A stretch of 64,000 nucleotides of DNA from Pseudomonadaceae bacterium (GTDB lineage: Bacteria > Pseudomonadota > Alphaproteobacteria > UBA2136 > UBA6156). This document shows, in pieces, positions 10,257-18,782 of the stretch. The notes beneath the pieces were generated by a model. That model was not told the origin of the DNA, did not search any database, and worked only from the letters and a program-made list of their open reading frames with translations. Where the stretch lies: assembly GCA_024236095.1 (NCBI GenBank), contig JACKLD010000012.1, positions 248,001-312,000 on the forward strand, given 5' to 3'. The first letter of the stretch is position 1. Every line of letters starts with the position of its first letter. A program made the translations under genes and the position numbers.

Positions 10257-11243
10257 CTACCACCGTACAACCGCACTCCCCCAAGAGAGCCCCGCGCCAA
10301 ACGCCTGCATCAACACGATGTCACCGCGCGCAATGCGCCCATCCGTCACCGCCGCATCCAGTGCCAGCGGAATGCTCGCCGCACTGGTGTTGGCGTGCTT
10401 GTCCACTGTCACCACCAGCTTGTCGGCCGCGACCCCCAAGGCATCGCGCGCCGCCTCCAAAATCCGCACATTGGCCTGATGCGGCACCAGCCAATCCACA
10501 TCCCCAAGCGCCAACCCCGCTTGCGCCAACACCGGCGGCACCTGCCCCATCTGCCGCACCGCCTGCTTGAACACCTCGCGCCCCTGCATCACCACCACGC
10601 CCGCCGTCTGGGTGGAAGACACCCCGCCGCTGCTCTTCAAACACCCCGCCTGCGTGCCGTCCATCCCCAGTTCCACCGCCAGCAGCCCCTGCGGTGCCGC
10701 ATCACCCGTCAATCCCTTAACTCCGTCATCCGTACATCCCATCACCACCGCCCCGGCCCCGTCGCCAAACAGCACGCAAGTCCCCCGGTCGTTCCAGTCC
10801 ACTACACGGCTGAAGGTCTCCGCCCCAATCACCAACGCATGCTTGCCCATGCCCTGCGCCAACAAGCCCTTGGCGGTGGCCAAGGCCATAATGAACCCGC
10901 TGCACGCACCGTTCACGTCCAGCGCCGCACAGGTGGTCGGCGCCCCAATCGCGCCTTGCACCAACGCCGCCACACTGGGGAAACTCAAGTCCGGCGTACA
11001 CGTCGCCACCACAATCACGCCAACATCTGCCGCCGCAATCCCCGCCCGTTCCAACGCCTGCACCGCCGCATCCCGCGCCAGCGTAAAGGTGCTTTCATCC
11101 TTTTCACAGATATACCGCTGCCTGATCCCCGTCCGCGAGACAATCCACGCATCGTTCGTCTCCACACCCCGCGCCACCAAATCGTCATTGCTCACACAGG
11201 TTCGCGGCAACGCCGCACCGGTAGAAAGAATCGGAAAGTTCAT
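10257..11243 (-). CDS. fabH: beta-ketoacyl-ACP synthase III
   Basis: 328 residues from ATG 11243 (AAGGAGG with an 8-base spacer). FabH condenses acetyl-CoA with malonyl-ACP to start fatty-acid synthesis. The catalytic triad is visible: Cys114 in DVNGACSGF, His in VPHQANVRI and Asn in HANTSAASIPLAL. Other family marks are TGIRQRYI and the C-terminal AFGAGLSWGSAVVRW. Downstream lie ihfA and merR. Upstream, where plsX normally sits between rpmF and fabH, there is only a repeat-bearing gap of 311 bp. Confidence 0.95.
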   Translation of the reverse strand: MNFPILSTGAALPRTCVSNDDLVARGVETNDAWIVSRTGIRQRYICEKDESTFTLARDAAVQALERAGIAAADVGVIVVATCTPDLSFPSVAALVQGAIGAPTTCAALDVNGACSGFIMALATAKGLLAQGMGKHALVIGAETFSRVVDWNDRGTCVLFGDGAGAVVMGCTDDGVKGLTGDAAPQGLLAVELGMDGTQAGCLKSSGGVSSTQTAGVVVMQGREVFKQAVRQMGQVPPVLAQAGLALGDVDWLVPHQANVRILEAARDALGVAADKLVVTVDKHANTSAASIPLALDAAVTDGRIARGDIVLMQAFGAGLSWGSAVVRW

Positions 11244-11276
11244 CGCCATCCCCTCCTTCTCGCACAGCCCGACCAA

Positions 11277-11520
11277 ATTGTCATCCTTGCGAAAGCATGG
11301 GTCTTGATCAAACGACCAAATTGTTTGTACGGCAAGAGGGGGGGGTAAGGGGGGGACGAAGCCCCCCTTGCGCCGAAGGCGTCATTCCAGCCCCGCCAAG
11401 CCGAAGCAACGGCAACTGACGGACAGCTGGAACCCAATGCCCAACGCAAACGTTCCCGTACAAAAACAACCATAGAAAAAATCCCTGCTTTCGCAGGGAT
11501 GACAAACCTCGCTTTCGTCA
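11277..11520. repeat. intergenic repeat in the rpmF-fabH gap (family B)
   Basis: The 311-bp gap between fabH and rpmF has no gene. It holds a G-run tract (11335-11357) and a block CCCCCCTTGCGCCGAAGGCG TCATTCC (11364-11390) that recurs at 57289-57314 and, shortened, near 29638-29656. A dyad TCCCTGC/GCAGGGA lies at 11482-11500. The pattern GTCATTCC...GGAACCC is typical of mobile intergenic palindromes of Proteobacteria. This is where plsX would be expected. Confidence 0.6.
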
Positions 11521-11554
11521 TTGCGGGCCACAAGGCCAAGCAATCTCCCGAAGT

Positions 11555-11764
11555 TTACTCGGCAGCTTCAACCACCGCTTTCGCAGCCTTCACCTGCACA
11601 CCCTTGTACCACAGGCTGCCGTCTTGCTCCTTCACCACATGGTGACGCAGGCCCAACGTGCCGGTCTTGGGGTTGGCGGCAATCGTGCCGGTTTGCGCTT
11701 CAGCCTGACGTTGCTGACGCATGCCTTTGCGGCTGGGACTGGTTTTCTTCTTAGGTACGGCCAT
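11555..11764 (-). CDS. rpmF: 50S ribosomal protein L32
   Basis: 69 residues, MAVPKKKTSPSRKGMRQQR at the start, then GTLGLRHHVVKEQDGSLWYKG. The alphaproteobacterial L32 form lacks zinc-binding cysteines, as here. A good Shine-Dalgarno (AAGGAG) precedes the ATG. The Ala-rich tail (AAKAVVEAAE) is slightly longer than usual. plsX does not follow it. Confidence 0.95.
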   Translation of the reverse strand: MAVPKKKTSPSRKGMRQQRQAEAQTGTIAANPKTGTLGLRHHVVKEQDGSLWYKGVQVKAAKAVVEAAE

Positions 11765-11952
11765 GGTCGGCTCCTTCCTTCAAAAATCTGGTTAACAGGG
11801 CGCCTCTTACCCCAACTTGCCCCCCCGCGCAAGACTTATTTCATCAATTCTCCCTCTCCCCGCAATACCACGACACCCCATTGTCACGCCTTGCTCCCCT
11901 GTCATATAGCCCCACATCAAGTCCGGGGGAAACTCCGGCCATATCCATTACC

Positions 11953-12153
11953 AATCTACCAAATCAGGCCGCAGGCCTTCCATCACGGGCGCCAGCCCGT
12001 CATGCCCGCGCAGGCGGGTACCCACGTTACACGTCACGCCAAAGGCGTTCCATCTTTCGAACATACCAACATCGAACACTCGAACATCGACATCCCCACC
12101 CACGCCACAGGCATTCCACCTGCCAACATCCCTTTACTAACATCCAACATCCT
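11953..12153. repeat. dispersed intergenic repeat, family A, copy 1
   Basis: This repeat occupies most of the 404-bp rpmF-bamE gap. Order of blocks: AGGCCGCAGGCCTTCCATC, the palindromic core GTCATGCCCGCGCAGGCGGG, CCCACGTTAC, GGCGTTCCATCTTTCGAACA, then repeated CGAACATC motifs, ending in ACTAACATCCAACATC. The same block order recurs at 14647-14824 and 24500-24612. Nothing else is seen in the gap. Confidence 0.7.
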
Positions 12154-12168
12154 CTTACACTCCGCCCC

Positions 12169-12591
12169 ATGAAACACCTCATCCTCGCCCTCACCCTTGC
12201 CGTGGCCGCCACGGCCTGTACCGAAACCGTCTCCACCCACGGCCAAATCATCCTGCCCAGCCGCCTCGCGCAGGTGCAGCCGGGGGTCTCCACCAAGTCC
12301 GACGTGCAATACCTGCTGGGCAGCCCCAGCACCACCGGCACCTTCAACGACAACCGCTGGTACTACCTTACCAGCACCTTGGTTAGCGAACCTCTGTCTC
12401 CCAACCAACTCAAGGCCCGTAAAGTCATCGCGATCGACTTCGACCCCTCCGGCACCGTCGCCGGCGTGCAAACGCTGGATGAAACCGCCGGCAAACCGGT
12501 CACGCCGGATACGGCGGAAACCGCCACCCACGGCCAAAGCCTCGGCGTGCTCGACTCCATGATGCAAAACGTCGGCATGGGCGGCTTTTAA
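12169..12591 (+). CDS. bamE: outer-membrane assembly lipoprotein BamE (SmpA/OmlA)
   Basis: 140 residues starting at ATG 12169. Signal peptide with lipobox ATAC (Cys16), then the SmpA/OmlA fold: LPSRLAQVQPGVSTKSDVQYLLGSPS, DNRWYYLTSTL and IAIDFDPSGTVAGVQTLD. BamE stabilises BamD within the BAM complex that inserts beta-barrel proteins. The C-terminal 40 residues (GKPVTPDTAETATHGQ, then the end GMGGF) extend beyond the E. coli domain, as in other Alphaproteobacteria. An open frame continuing upstream runs through the family A repeat and is not coding. Confidence 0.9.
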   Translation: MKHLILALTLAVAATACTETVSTHGQIILPSRLAQVQPGVSTKSDVQYLLGSPSTTGTFNDNRWYYLTSTLVSEPLSPNQLKARKVIAIDFDPSGTVAGVQTLDETAGKPVTPDTAETATHGQSLGVLDSMMQNVGMGGF

Positions 12592-12682
12592 CCCGCCTCC
12601 CCTGGCATGCGCCCTAACAATCTACAGCCCGCAGGGCCGTCATTCCGACACAGGCTGGAACCCAGGGCGAAACCCGTGTAGC

Positions 12683-13300
12683 ATGACCGACATGACGCGC
12701 TTCCCAAACCCTCCCAACCACGCCCAATCCGGCGCCCTCTTCGGGCTGGATGCCCGCCTCGCCCTCGCCATCTTCGCCATCCTCACCGTCATGGCGGGCT
12801 ACGTGGCCTATGGCCGCATCGGGCTGGCCAAAACCGCCGCCCTCGTCAGCGAGCTGCAAAGCATCAACCAAGCCCTCGCCGCCTACCAAACCGATATGGG
12901 TACCTTCTACCTCTTCACGCTGGATAAGGCTCCGGACGACACCGGCGCCACCGATCTCGAGGCCCTGTGGGACAAATCCAAACTGCTCCCCGGCTTCCAA
13001 CACCTCTGGAACGGCCCCTACCTCCACCGCGAAACCCGCCAGCACCCCTACTTTGGCCGCTTCACCATCTTTTACGGCCAGTCCGACCGCCAAACCACCT
13101 GCACCATCGATAGCGACTGCTACGTCTGGCTGGCACTCACAAAAGTACCCGCCAACGTCTGGGACGACATCAACAAGGCACTTGACGAAGACGGCGGCAA
13201 GCAGCCCGAGCCCGCCGACGCCCGCACCACCTCGGGCCTTATCCAAGCCGATGCCGCCACCGACCCCCGCACCCTCATCTACCGCACCGTCTCACGTTAA
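12683..13300 (+). CDS. pilin-like membrane-anchored protein, paralog 1
   Basis: 205 residues. The N-terminus SGALFGLDARLALAIFAILTV has the spacing of a type IV pilin/pseudopilin N-helix: a small residue at the cleavage site (GA), an acidic residue at +5 (Asp instead of Glu), then an unbroken hydrophobic helix and an amphipathic continuation (LVSELQSINQALAAYQTDMG). The C-terminal domain is globular, with one Cys pair (CTIDSDC). It shares GALFGLDAR.ALAIF with the next gene. It might be a minor pseudopilin, but no secretion or pilus machinery is nearby. No clear Shine-Dalgarno precedes the ATG. Confidence 0.6.
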   Translation: MTDMTRFPNPPNHAQSGALFGLDARLALAIFAILTVMAGYVAYGRIGLAKTAALVSELQSINQALAAYQTDMGTFYLFTLDKAPDDTGATDLEALWDKSKLLPGFQHLWNGPYLHRETRQHPYFGRFTIFYGQSDRQTTCTIDSDCYVWLALTKVPANVWDDINKALDEDGGKQPEPADARTTSGLIQADAATDPRTLIYRTVSR

Positions 13301-13441
13301 CCGTACAATAAAGACAGCGTCTCTCCCGCGAGCCGGAGCGTAGCGGAGACCAACGCAACGCCTAACGCGGGAATCCGGAAAATTTGAACCAACGCCCCAT
13401 AGCTTCTGGCCTCTCCAGCAAAACCCATGTACCATCTCCTT

Positions 13442-14044
13442 ATGAACACATCCTTTTCCCAGCACTCCGAAAGCGGCGCCCTTTTCGGACTCGATGCCCG
13501 CATCGCCCTCGCCATCTTCGGCGTCCTCTCGCTCGTCTCGGGCGCAGCCCTGCTGGCGGGGCTCGACAGCTCCCGGGCCAAGTCGCTGGCCACCGAACTC
13601 TCCGACCTCGGCAAAGGCATCGAAGCTTTGCAGTACGACTTGCGTGACGATATTTTCACCGTTGCCACCGTCCCCAACGGTACCGAAGCCTTCCGCACCC
13701 TGTTCGATAAAGAAGCCGTCGCCGAAACCGGCACATGGCGCGGCCGCTGGCTGGGCCCGTACATTACCTTCACCGGCACCCAACACCCCCGCTACGGCGC
13801 CATGTCTCTGGAAAAACACCCCGCCGTCCACAGCCAATCCTGCGGCGGCGACGACACCTGCTACCAGTGGGTGGTCTACGGCAATGTCAAACCGTCCATC
13901 AGCGCCGAGGTCAACACCATCATCGACGGCCCGCACGAAACCACGCCGGAAAACCAGGGCCGCCTGCAATGGGACGACGGCGGCGACGACACCGGCATCC
14001 TTTACTACCGCGCCGCCAAAGCGCTCACCACAGAAGAACGTTGA
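13442..14044 (+). CDS. pilin-like membrane-anchored protein, paralog 2
   Basis: 200 residues from ATG 13442. The N-terminal SGALFGLDARIALAIFGVLS aligns position by position with pilin FTLIELMVVIAILGILA, with Asp at +5. The body is unlike paralog 1 except in layout: helix, about 150 globular residues, and a Cys pair (SCGGDDTC) in the corresponding place. Paralogy is clear from the N-terminus and gene order. A pilin-like role is inference; alternatively they are simple anchored periplasmic proteins. Confidence 0.6.
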   Translation: MNTSFSQHSESGALFGLDARIALAIFGVLSLVSGAALLAGLDSSRAKSLATELSDLGKGIEALQYDLRDDIFTVATVPNGTEAFRTLFDKEAVAETGTWRGRWLGPYITFTGTQHPRYGAMSLEKHPAVHSQSCGGDDTCYQWVVYGNVKPSISAEVNTIIDGPHETTPENQGRLQWDDGGDDTGILYYRAAKALTTEER

Positions 14045-14076
14045 CAACCCCGCCCTAATTGTATACCAACAGCGCC

Positions 14077-14640
14077 ATGAACCTGAAACTCCGCTCCTTC
14101 GCCATTTCCCTCACCGCGATGACCGCGCTGATCCCCAACCTCGGCGCCGACACCGCCCCGCGCCTTGATGCCACCCTGCTGGCCAAGGGCCTTGCCCAGC
14201 TTGAAGATCACCTCCCCCAACTCCCCGATGTTGACATCGGCACCCCGACCATTGAAGACACTGGCGCCGCCACCCAAAGAGACCTGCAACAAACAGCCAA
14301 GCTAGAATTCCCCACCCCCGTCATTACCAACCTTACCCCGTCCAACACATGTCCGGCACTCACCACCGCCCTCAATCACATCAACATAGCCTATGCCCAA
14401 GCCCAAGAATTCCGGGCCAACCGCGCCATGGAAATGCAGCAAATCCGTACCACGACTTTCAACCAAGACCTCCCCAAGCCTCTGCTTGGTTACATCTCCG
14501 CCGCCATCCGTAACCGCATCGTTTTCGATCCCGACCTCCCCGCCATTAACAAAGGCCTTCACGACTACTTCACAGAACTGGCCCGCAATGCCCGCACCGC
14601 CGCCAATGACTGCCTCATCCGCGACGGCAAAATGATGTAG
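14077..14640 (+). CDS. hypothetical secreted protein
   Basis: 187 residues from ATG 14077, with a signal peptide (LRSFAISLTAMTALIPNLGADT, probable cleavage after LGA). The mature part is helical and polar with two cysteines (NTCPAL, NDCLI). Family not recognised. It lies 32 bp after the second pilin-like gene and is probably co-transcribed, which suggests a shared envelope role. Confidence 0.55.
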   Translation: MNLKLRSFAISLTAMTALIPNLGADTAPRLDATLLAKGLAQLEDHLPQLPDVDIGTPTIEDTGAATQRDLQQTAKLEFPTPVITNLTPSNTCPALTTALNHINIAYAQAQEFRANRAMEMQQIRTTTFNQDLPKPLLGYISAAIRNRIVFDPDLPAINKGLHDYFTELARNARTAANDCLIRDGKMM

Positions 14641-14646
14641 CCCCAC

Positions 14647-14824
14647 GGCCCGCAGGGCCGTCATCCCCGCGTAGGCGGAGACCCACGTTACAAATCAGGC
14701 TGAAAACCTTCCACTGTCATCCGGTTGAAGAACGGGATCCACGACCAACCTACAAACCACGCCGCAGGCGTTCCATCTTTCGAACATTCGAACATACCAA
14801 CATCGACCACTCGAACATCGACAC
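14647..14824. repeat. dispersed intergenic repeat, family A, copy 2
   Basis: Core GCCGTCATCCCCGCGTAGGC then CCACGTTAC, and after an insertion CGCAGGCGTTCCATCTTTCG followed by alternating CGAACAT and CAACATCGA motifs. It fills the gap between the convergent secreted-protein gene and nusB. Confidence 0.7.
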
Positions 14825-14851
14825 ACGCCCCCACGGCCAAAGGCCGTTCCA

Positions 14852-15358
14852 CTACACTCCCCGAATCTTCCCCGCCACCCTATCCAGCACCACATGCACA
14901 AAGCCCACCTCGGCGGGCTTGCTGGCAAAACCCTTGGCAATGTTCAGAAACTCATTCACCACCACCTTCACCGGCAGATCGGGGCGCACCGAAAGCTCGG
15001 CACAGGCCGCCCACAACAACGCGTACAACACGGGGTCCAGCCGCTCCAGCGGCCATTCGTCCAGCATGTGCGCGCCAATCAATTCCCGATACCGCACCGC
15101 CCCCTCGCCTGCTTCCGCCACAATCTCGGCAAACAGCGCGGCATCGGCCTTGCGGGCTTTCACGTCGGCCAAAAATTCCGCCGCCACCTCATCTACCGGC
15201 TCGTTCATCTTGCGCGCGGCAAACAACACCTGCACCGCACACACCCGTGCTTCGGTGCGGCGGTCGCCGCTCAGGCTGGCCTCGGTGGCCGGAAACGCGT
15301 CATCGCCTTTTTCCCAATCGGTTTCAGGCAGGGGGATATCAAACAGGTTCGTGCTCAT
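14852..15358 (-). CDS. nusB: transcription antitermination factor NusB
   Basis: 168 residues. NusB binds boxA RNA with S10 and promotes rRNA antitermination. Family core: RRTEARVCAVQVLFAARKMNEP near residue 35, then LDEWPLERLDPVLYALLWAACAEL and VKVVVNEFLNIAKGFASKPAEVGFVHVVLDRVA. The first 30 residues are a non-conserved extension. It follows nrdR by only 18 bp; the riboflavin genes that usually separate nrdR and nusB in Alphaproteobacteria are absent here. Confidence 0.92.
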   Translation of the reverse strand: MSTNLFDIPLPETDWEKGDDAFPATEASLSGDRRTEARVCAVQVLFAARKMNEPVDEVAAEFLADVKARKADAALFAEIVAEAGEGAVRYRELIGAHMLDEWPLERLDPVLYALLWAACAELSVRPDLPVKVVVNEFLNIAKGFASKPAEVGFVHVVLDRVAGKIRGV

Positions 15359-15376
15359 ACGCGCATAAGCCCCAAC

Positions 15377-15823
15377 TCAGCGGGCCTTGTCAATAAGACG
15401 CAGGAAGTCTTCCGGATTATTGAACTCATTATACACCGAGGCGTAACGGATAAACCCGATAAAATCGACCTTCTGCAAATGTTCCAGCACCGCCTGTCCC
15501 ACCTCGCGGCTGCCCACCTCGCTTTTGCCGTGCTCGGTCAATTGCTGCTCAATCTCGTTCACCATGCGGGCAATTTCGGTCTGCGGCACGGGGCGCTTCC
15601 TGAGCGCGGTCAACAGGCTCTTGGTCAACTTGTCGCGGTCAAACAACTCCCGCCGCCCATCACGCTTGGTCACCACCACTTGCTGCACCTGGAACTTCTC
15701 AAACGTGGTAAACCGCCGCCCGCAGCTCTCGCACTCACGGCGCCGCCGGATGGTCTTGCCATCGTCGCTGGGACGACTGTCCTTCACCTGCGTATCGTCG
15801 TGGCCACAAAACGGACATTTCAT
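15377..15823 (-). CDS. nrdR: transcriptional repressor NrdR
   Basis: 148 residues from ATG 15823. Zn-ribbon: CPFCGHDDTQVKDSR and CESCGRRFTTFE. ATP-cone: VVTKRDGRRELFDRDKLTKSLLTALRKRPV. It represses ribonucleotide reductase genes when bound to (d)ATP. The conserved end GFIRYASVYNEFNNPEDF is intact. The frame is open for 27 codons upstream, but the Met before KCPFC is the universal NrdR start. Confidence 0.96.
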   Translation of the reverse strand: MKCPFCGHDDTQVKDSRPSDDGKTIRRRRECESCGRRFTTFEKFQVQQVVVTKRDGRRELFDRDKLTKSLLTALRKRPVPQTEIARMVNEIEQQLTEHGKSEVGSREVGQAVLEHLQKVDFIGFIRYASVYNEFNNPEDFLRLIDKAR

Positions 15824-15973
15824 GGCGTCACTTTGCCTACAACCCCAACATCTTGTCCATACGGCCACCCCATACCCCCAAGCCCCCTGCGGCAACTTGC
15901 CCACACCCCACCCGGCCGATTTGCCTTACCGCTTTTGTTGCCCTATACTCCCCCCGCAAAGGAGACCCTTTGC

Positions 15974-16372
15974 ATGCCCCGCACCATCAAAAACGCCCTT
16001 CTCGCCACCGGCTGCGCCTTCGCCCTCGCGTCCTGTGCCGACTCTCAAACCGCCGAAGCCCCCACCACCCCGCAACAGGCCTGCCAGACCATCCACCAGC
16101 AGTTTACCCACAATATCAAGCGCATCAAGGCATTGCTGGAGAGAACGACCGCCCTCGACCAAAAGGCCCAGGCCCCGTCGCAAAATGCCTTCCCCTCCGA
16201 GCAAGACATCAAAGACTACCTCATTGCGGTCAACGCCACGGGCTCCAACATGCACCACGGCAACCCGACAACCCGCGATGCCTTCGCTGAAGATATCAAG
16301 CTTTGCTTCAGCCAGCCGCAACCGGCAGAAACCCCGTCGGCCACCACCCTCTCGCAAGCCACAACACGCTAG
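15974..16372 (+). CDS. hypothetical lipoprotein
   Basis: 132 residues from ATG 15974 with AAGGAG ten bases upstream. A short signal ends in the lipobox LASC (Cys21). The mature part is helical: ACQTIHQQFTHNIKRIKALLER, with two cysteines (QQACQT, KLCFSQ). No family recognised. It is inserted in antisense orientation between nrdR and glyA, and its stop overlaps the glyA stop by 4 bp. Confidence 0.6.
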   Translation: MPRTIKNALLATGCAFALASCADSQTAEAPTTPQQACQTIHQQFTHNIKRIKALLERTTALDQKAQAPSQNAFPSEQDIKDYLIAVNATGSNMHHGNPTTRDAFAEDIKLCFSQPQPAETPSATTLSQATTR

Positions 16373-17661
16373 GCCGCCTGCGCCACTCCTGTCGTCATCC
16401 CCTCATAAATCGGGAACGCCGCGCACAACGCCGCCACCCTGGCTTTTACCTTGGGCGCGGTAACGTCCAGCGTGCCAGCCGCCATCGCCTGCACCATCTC
16501 GGCAATCAGGGCGCCAATCTCGGCAAACTCCACCTCGCCAAAACCACGGGTGGTGCCCGCAGGCGTCCCCAACCGGATGCCACTGGTGTTCACCGGGCTT
16601 TCGGTATCATAGGGCACCATGTTCTTGTTGCAGGTCAAGCCCACTTCGTCCAGCGCGTGCTCCACCGCCTTGCCGGTCAACTTGAGCGGACGCAAATCCA
16701 CCAAGCACAAATGGTTGTCGGTGCCACCGCTCACCACGCGCACGCCACCATCCTGCAACGCTTTCACCAGCGCCACGCAGTTGGTCTTTACCTGCTTGAT
16801 GTACTGCTTGTACTGCGGCTGAAGTGCCTCGCCAAACGCCACCGCCTTGCCCGCAATCACGTGCATCAGCGGCCCACCTTGGAATCCCGGGAACACCGCA
16901 CTGTTCAACTTTTTCGCCAACGCTTCATCGTTGGTCAAAATCATCCCGCCGCGCGGCCCGCGCAAGGTTTTGTGGGTCGTCGTCGTCACCACGTCGGCGT
17001 GGGGGAACGGGCTGACATGCTCACCCGCCGCCACCAATCCGGCAATGTGGGCAATGTCGGCCATGAACTTGGCACCTACCCCATGGGCAATCGCCGCCAT
17101 CCGTTCAAAATCAATCTCGCGCGGGTAGGCACTGGCCCCCGCGGTCACCAATGCGGGCTTCACCTCGTTGGCCACCCGCTCCAATTCGTCATAGTCAATC
17201 GTCTCGCTGTCTTGGCGCACGCCGTAAAAGTGCGGTTCAAACCACTTGCCGCTCATGTTGGCGGTGTGGCCGTGGGTCAGGTGCCCACCTTGGTCCAAAC
17301 GCAAACCCAAAATCTTGTCCCCCGGGTTCAACAGCGCAAAAAACACCGCTTGGTTGGCTTGGCTGCCGCTGTGCGGCTGAACGTTGGCAAACTTGCAGCC
17401 GAACAATTGGCACGCCCGTTGCCGCGCCAATTCCTCCACCGCATCGGCGGGCGCACAGCCACCGTAATAGCGCTTGCCGGGGTAACCTTCGGCGTACTTG
17501 TTGGTCAGCACGCTGCCCTGTGCTTCAAGTACCGCCTTGCTGACGATATTCTCGCTGGCAATCAGCTCAATGCTGTCGCGCTCACGCTGCAACTCGGCAG
17601 CAATCGCCTGCGCCACGCTCTCGTCTTTGGCCACGCCCTGCGTAAAAAATGTACTTGCCAT
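16369..17661 (-). CDS. glyA: serine hydroxymethyltransferase
   Basis: 430 residues from ATG 17661 (GAGGAGG upstream). A PLP enzyme converting serine and tetrahydrofolate to glycine and 5,10-methylene-THF. The PLP-lysine motif TTTTHKTLRGPRGGMI is intact, as are the N-terminal SENIVSKAVLEAQGSVLTNKYAEGYPGKRYYGG and the later HLCLVDLRPL. Its place between rpiB and nrdR is typical for the class. Confidence 0.97.
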   Translation of the reverse strand: MASTFFTQGVAKDESVAQAIAAELQRERDSIELIASENIVSKAVLEAQGSVLTNKYAEGYPGKRYYGGCAPADAVEELARQRACQLFGCKFANVQPHSGSQANQAVFFALLNPGDKILGLRLDQGGHLTHGHTANMSGKWFEPHFYGVRQDSETIDYDELERVANEVKPALVTAGASAYPREIDFERMAAIAHGVGAKFMADIAHIAGLVAAGEHVSPFPHADVVTTTTHKTLRGPRGGMILTNDEALAKKLNSAVFPGFQGGPLMHVIAGKAVAFGEALQPQYKQYIKQVKTNCVALVKALQDGGVRVVSGGTDNHLCLVDLRPLKLTGKAVEHALDEVGLTCNKNMVPYDTESPVNTSGIRLGTPAGTTRGFGEVEFAEIGALIAEMVQAMAAGTLDVTAPKVKARVAALCAAFPIYEGMTTGVAQAA

Positions 17662-17737
17662 GCCCTGTTCCTCCTCTTGATACGCAAAGAACCTACCACA
17701 GCCACCATCAAAGGGCAGGCCCCTGCCCGTCTTCATA

Positions 17738-18190
17738 TCACTCAGGACGCACCGGCACCCGCGCCAACCTCTCCAAGCGCTTCACCCTCCGTTCCAATGG
17801 CACAAATCCGGTTTCCAAAAACACCCTTACCAGCCGCTCCATCTTGTCGTTGGAAAGGTAATGGCTCGGCAGCGTCAACACGTTGACGTCACTGGCCTCA
17901 CGGTCGTGCTTCAATACATCTTCATCAAATCCCACCACGGCACGCAACCCGTCAAACCTGTTGGCCCTTACAACCGGAAGCCCGCCGCTCATGCACAGCA
18001 AAATCGCCCGTTCGGCCTCTCCCGCAATCACCGCCCCGCACGCCGCATCCACATAGTCAACCAACCCATCGTCCGGCAGCAGGGAAAACGTTCCTTTGTC
18101 CAGCACCTCATGCCCCTGGGCCTGCAACACCTGCATCAGCCACATCTTGGCCGGATATCCATAATGATCGCACGCAAAAGCAATTTTCAC
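17738..18190 (-). CDS. RpiB/LacAB-family sugar-phosphate isomerase, divergent active site
   Basis: 150 residues with a GTG start. Overall RpiB fold motifs are retained: KIAFACDHYGYPAK, EVLDKGTF, LVDYVDAACGAVIAGEAERAILLC, GLRAVVGF, NVLTLPS. The active-site loop usually read as CGTGIGMSIAANK is here CMSGGLPVVRANR; the Cys is kept but the GTG is lost. The His before NVL (QHND) is replaced by REASDV. Position before glyA suggests the ancestral rpiB locus. Ribose-5-phosphate isomerase activity is therefore uncertain. Confidence 0.75.
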   Translation of the reverse strand: MKIAFACDHYGYPAKMWLMQVLQAQGHEVLDKGTFSLLPDDGLVDYVDAACGAVIAGEAERAILLCMSGGLPVVRANRFDGLRAVVGFDEDVLKHDREASDVNVLTLPSHYLSNDKMERLVRVFLETGFVPLERRVKRLERLARVPVRPE

Positions 18191-18251
18191 CGCCCAACCT
18201 TAACCAAAGCCACGCAACCTGACCAGTCCCCGGGCAAATTCGGGAAGGGCT

Positions 18252-18782
18252 TTAAACCACCGCATCCACTTTAGGCACATCCGCCTTGGGCGCCGCCTTG
18301 GCAGGCGCGGGGGCCTGCGCCACCGGCGCCGGAGCTGCCACCGGCGCAGGCGCAGCCGCCAACGCCGTCTGTAAACTCACATTGCGGGCACTGCGCGCCA
18401 CCTGTTCCAACTGCGCCTGTACCTGTTGCACCGCTTGCTGCTGGCTGGGACGCGGCTTGGGTGCTTCTTCGGTAATGTTCAGCCCGTAAGCCCGCAGCGC
18501 GGTCAACACGTTCCAACGGGGGATGGTATCGCTGCTGGTCTTGCGCAAATACGTGCCAAGCCCCACCACCTGCGCCAGCGCGTCGCTGCGCGAAGGCTGG
18601 GCGGTAATAAACTGGTCAATTTCCACGGCCACCTGCACCAACTGCACGCGCTGGCCTTCGGTCAGCCCGGTATTGGCGGCAACCTCTGCAATCACCGAAC
18701 GCACATCGGCTGAAACCGGCAACGCCGCAGCTGGCGAACTTCCACCGCCTGTCACCGCGTTAAGGGCGCGTACCTGTTCCAT
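18252..18782 (-). CDS. hypothetical protein with Ala/Pro-rich tail
   Basis: 176 residues from ATG 18782 (AGGA nine bases upstream); the frame extends further up but without support. The helical N-terminal domain (SADVRSVIAEVAANTGLTEGQRVQLVQVAVEIDQFI) is followed by a Gln-rich segment (SQQQAVQQVQAQLEQVAR) and about 45 residues of Ala-Pro-Lys repeats. No signal peptide. Not recognised; the tail resembles flexible linkers of cell-envelope or nucleoid proteins. Confidence 0.55.
   Translation of the reverse strand: MEQVRALNAVTGGGSSPAAALPVSADVRSVIAEVAANTGLTEGQRVQLVQVAVEIDQFITAQPSRSDALAQVVGLGTYLRKTSSDTIPRWNVLTALRAYGLNITEEAPKPRPSQQQAVQQVQAQLEQVARSARNVSLQTALAAAPAPVAAPAPVAQAPAPAKAAPKADVPKVDAVV

Noticed and set aside
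9279..11348. 689-residue plus-strand reading frame
   Set aside because: It is the antisense shadow of merR, ihfA and fabH, with low-complexity composition and no RBS.
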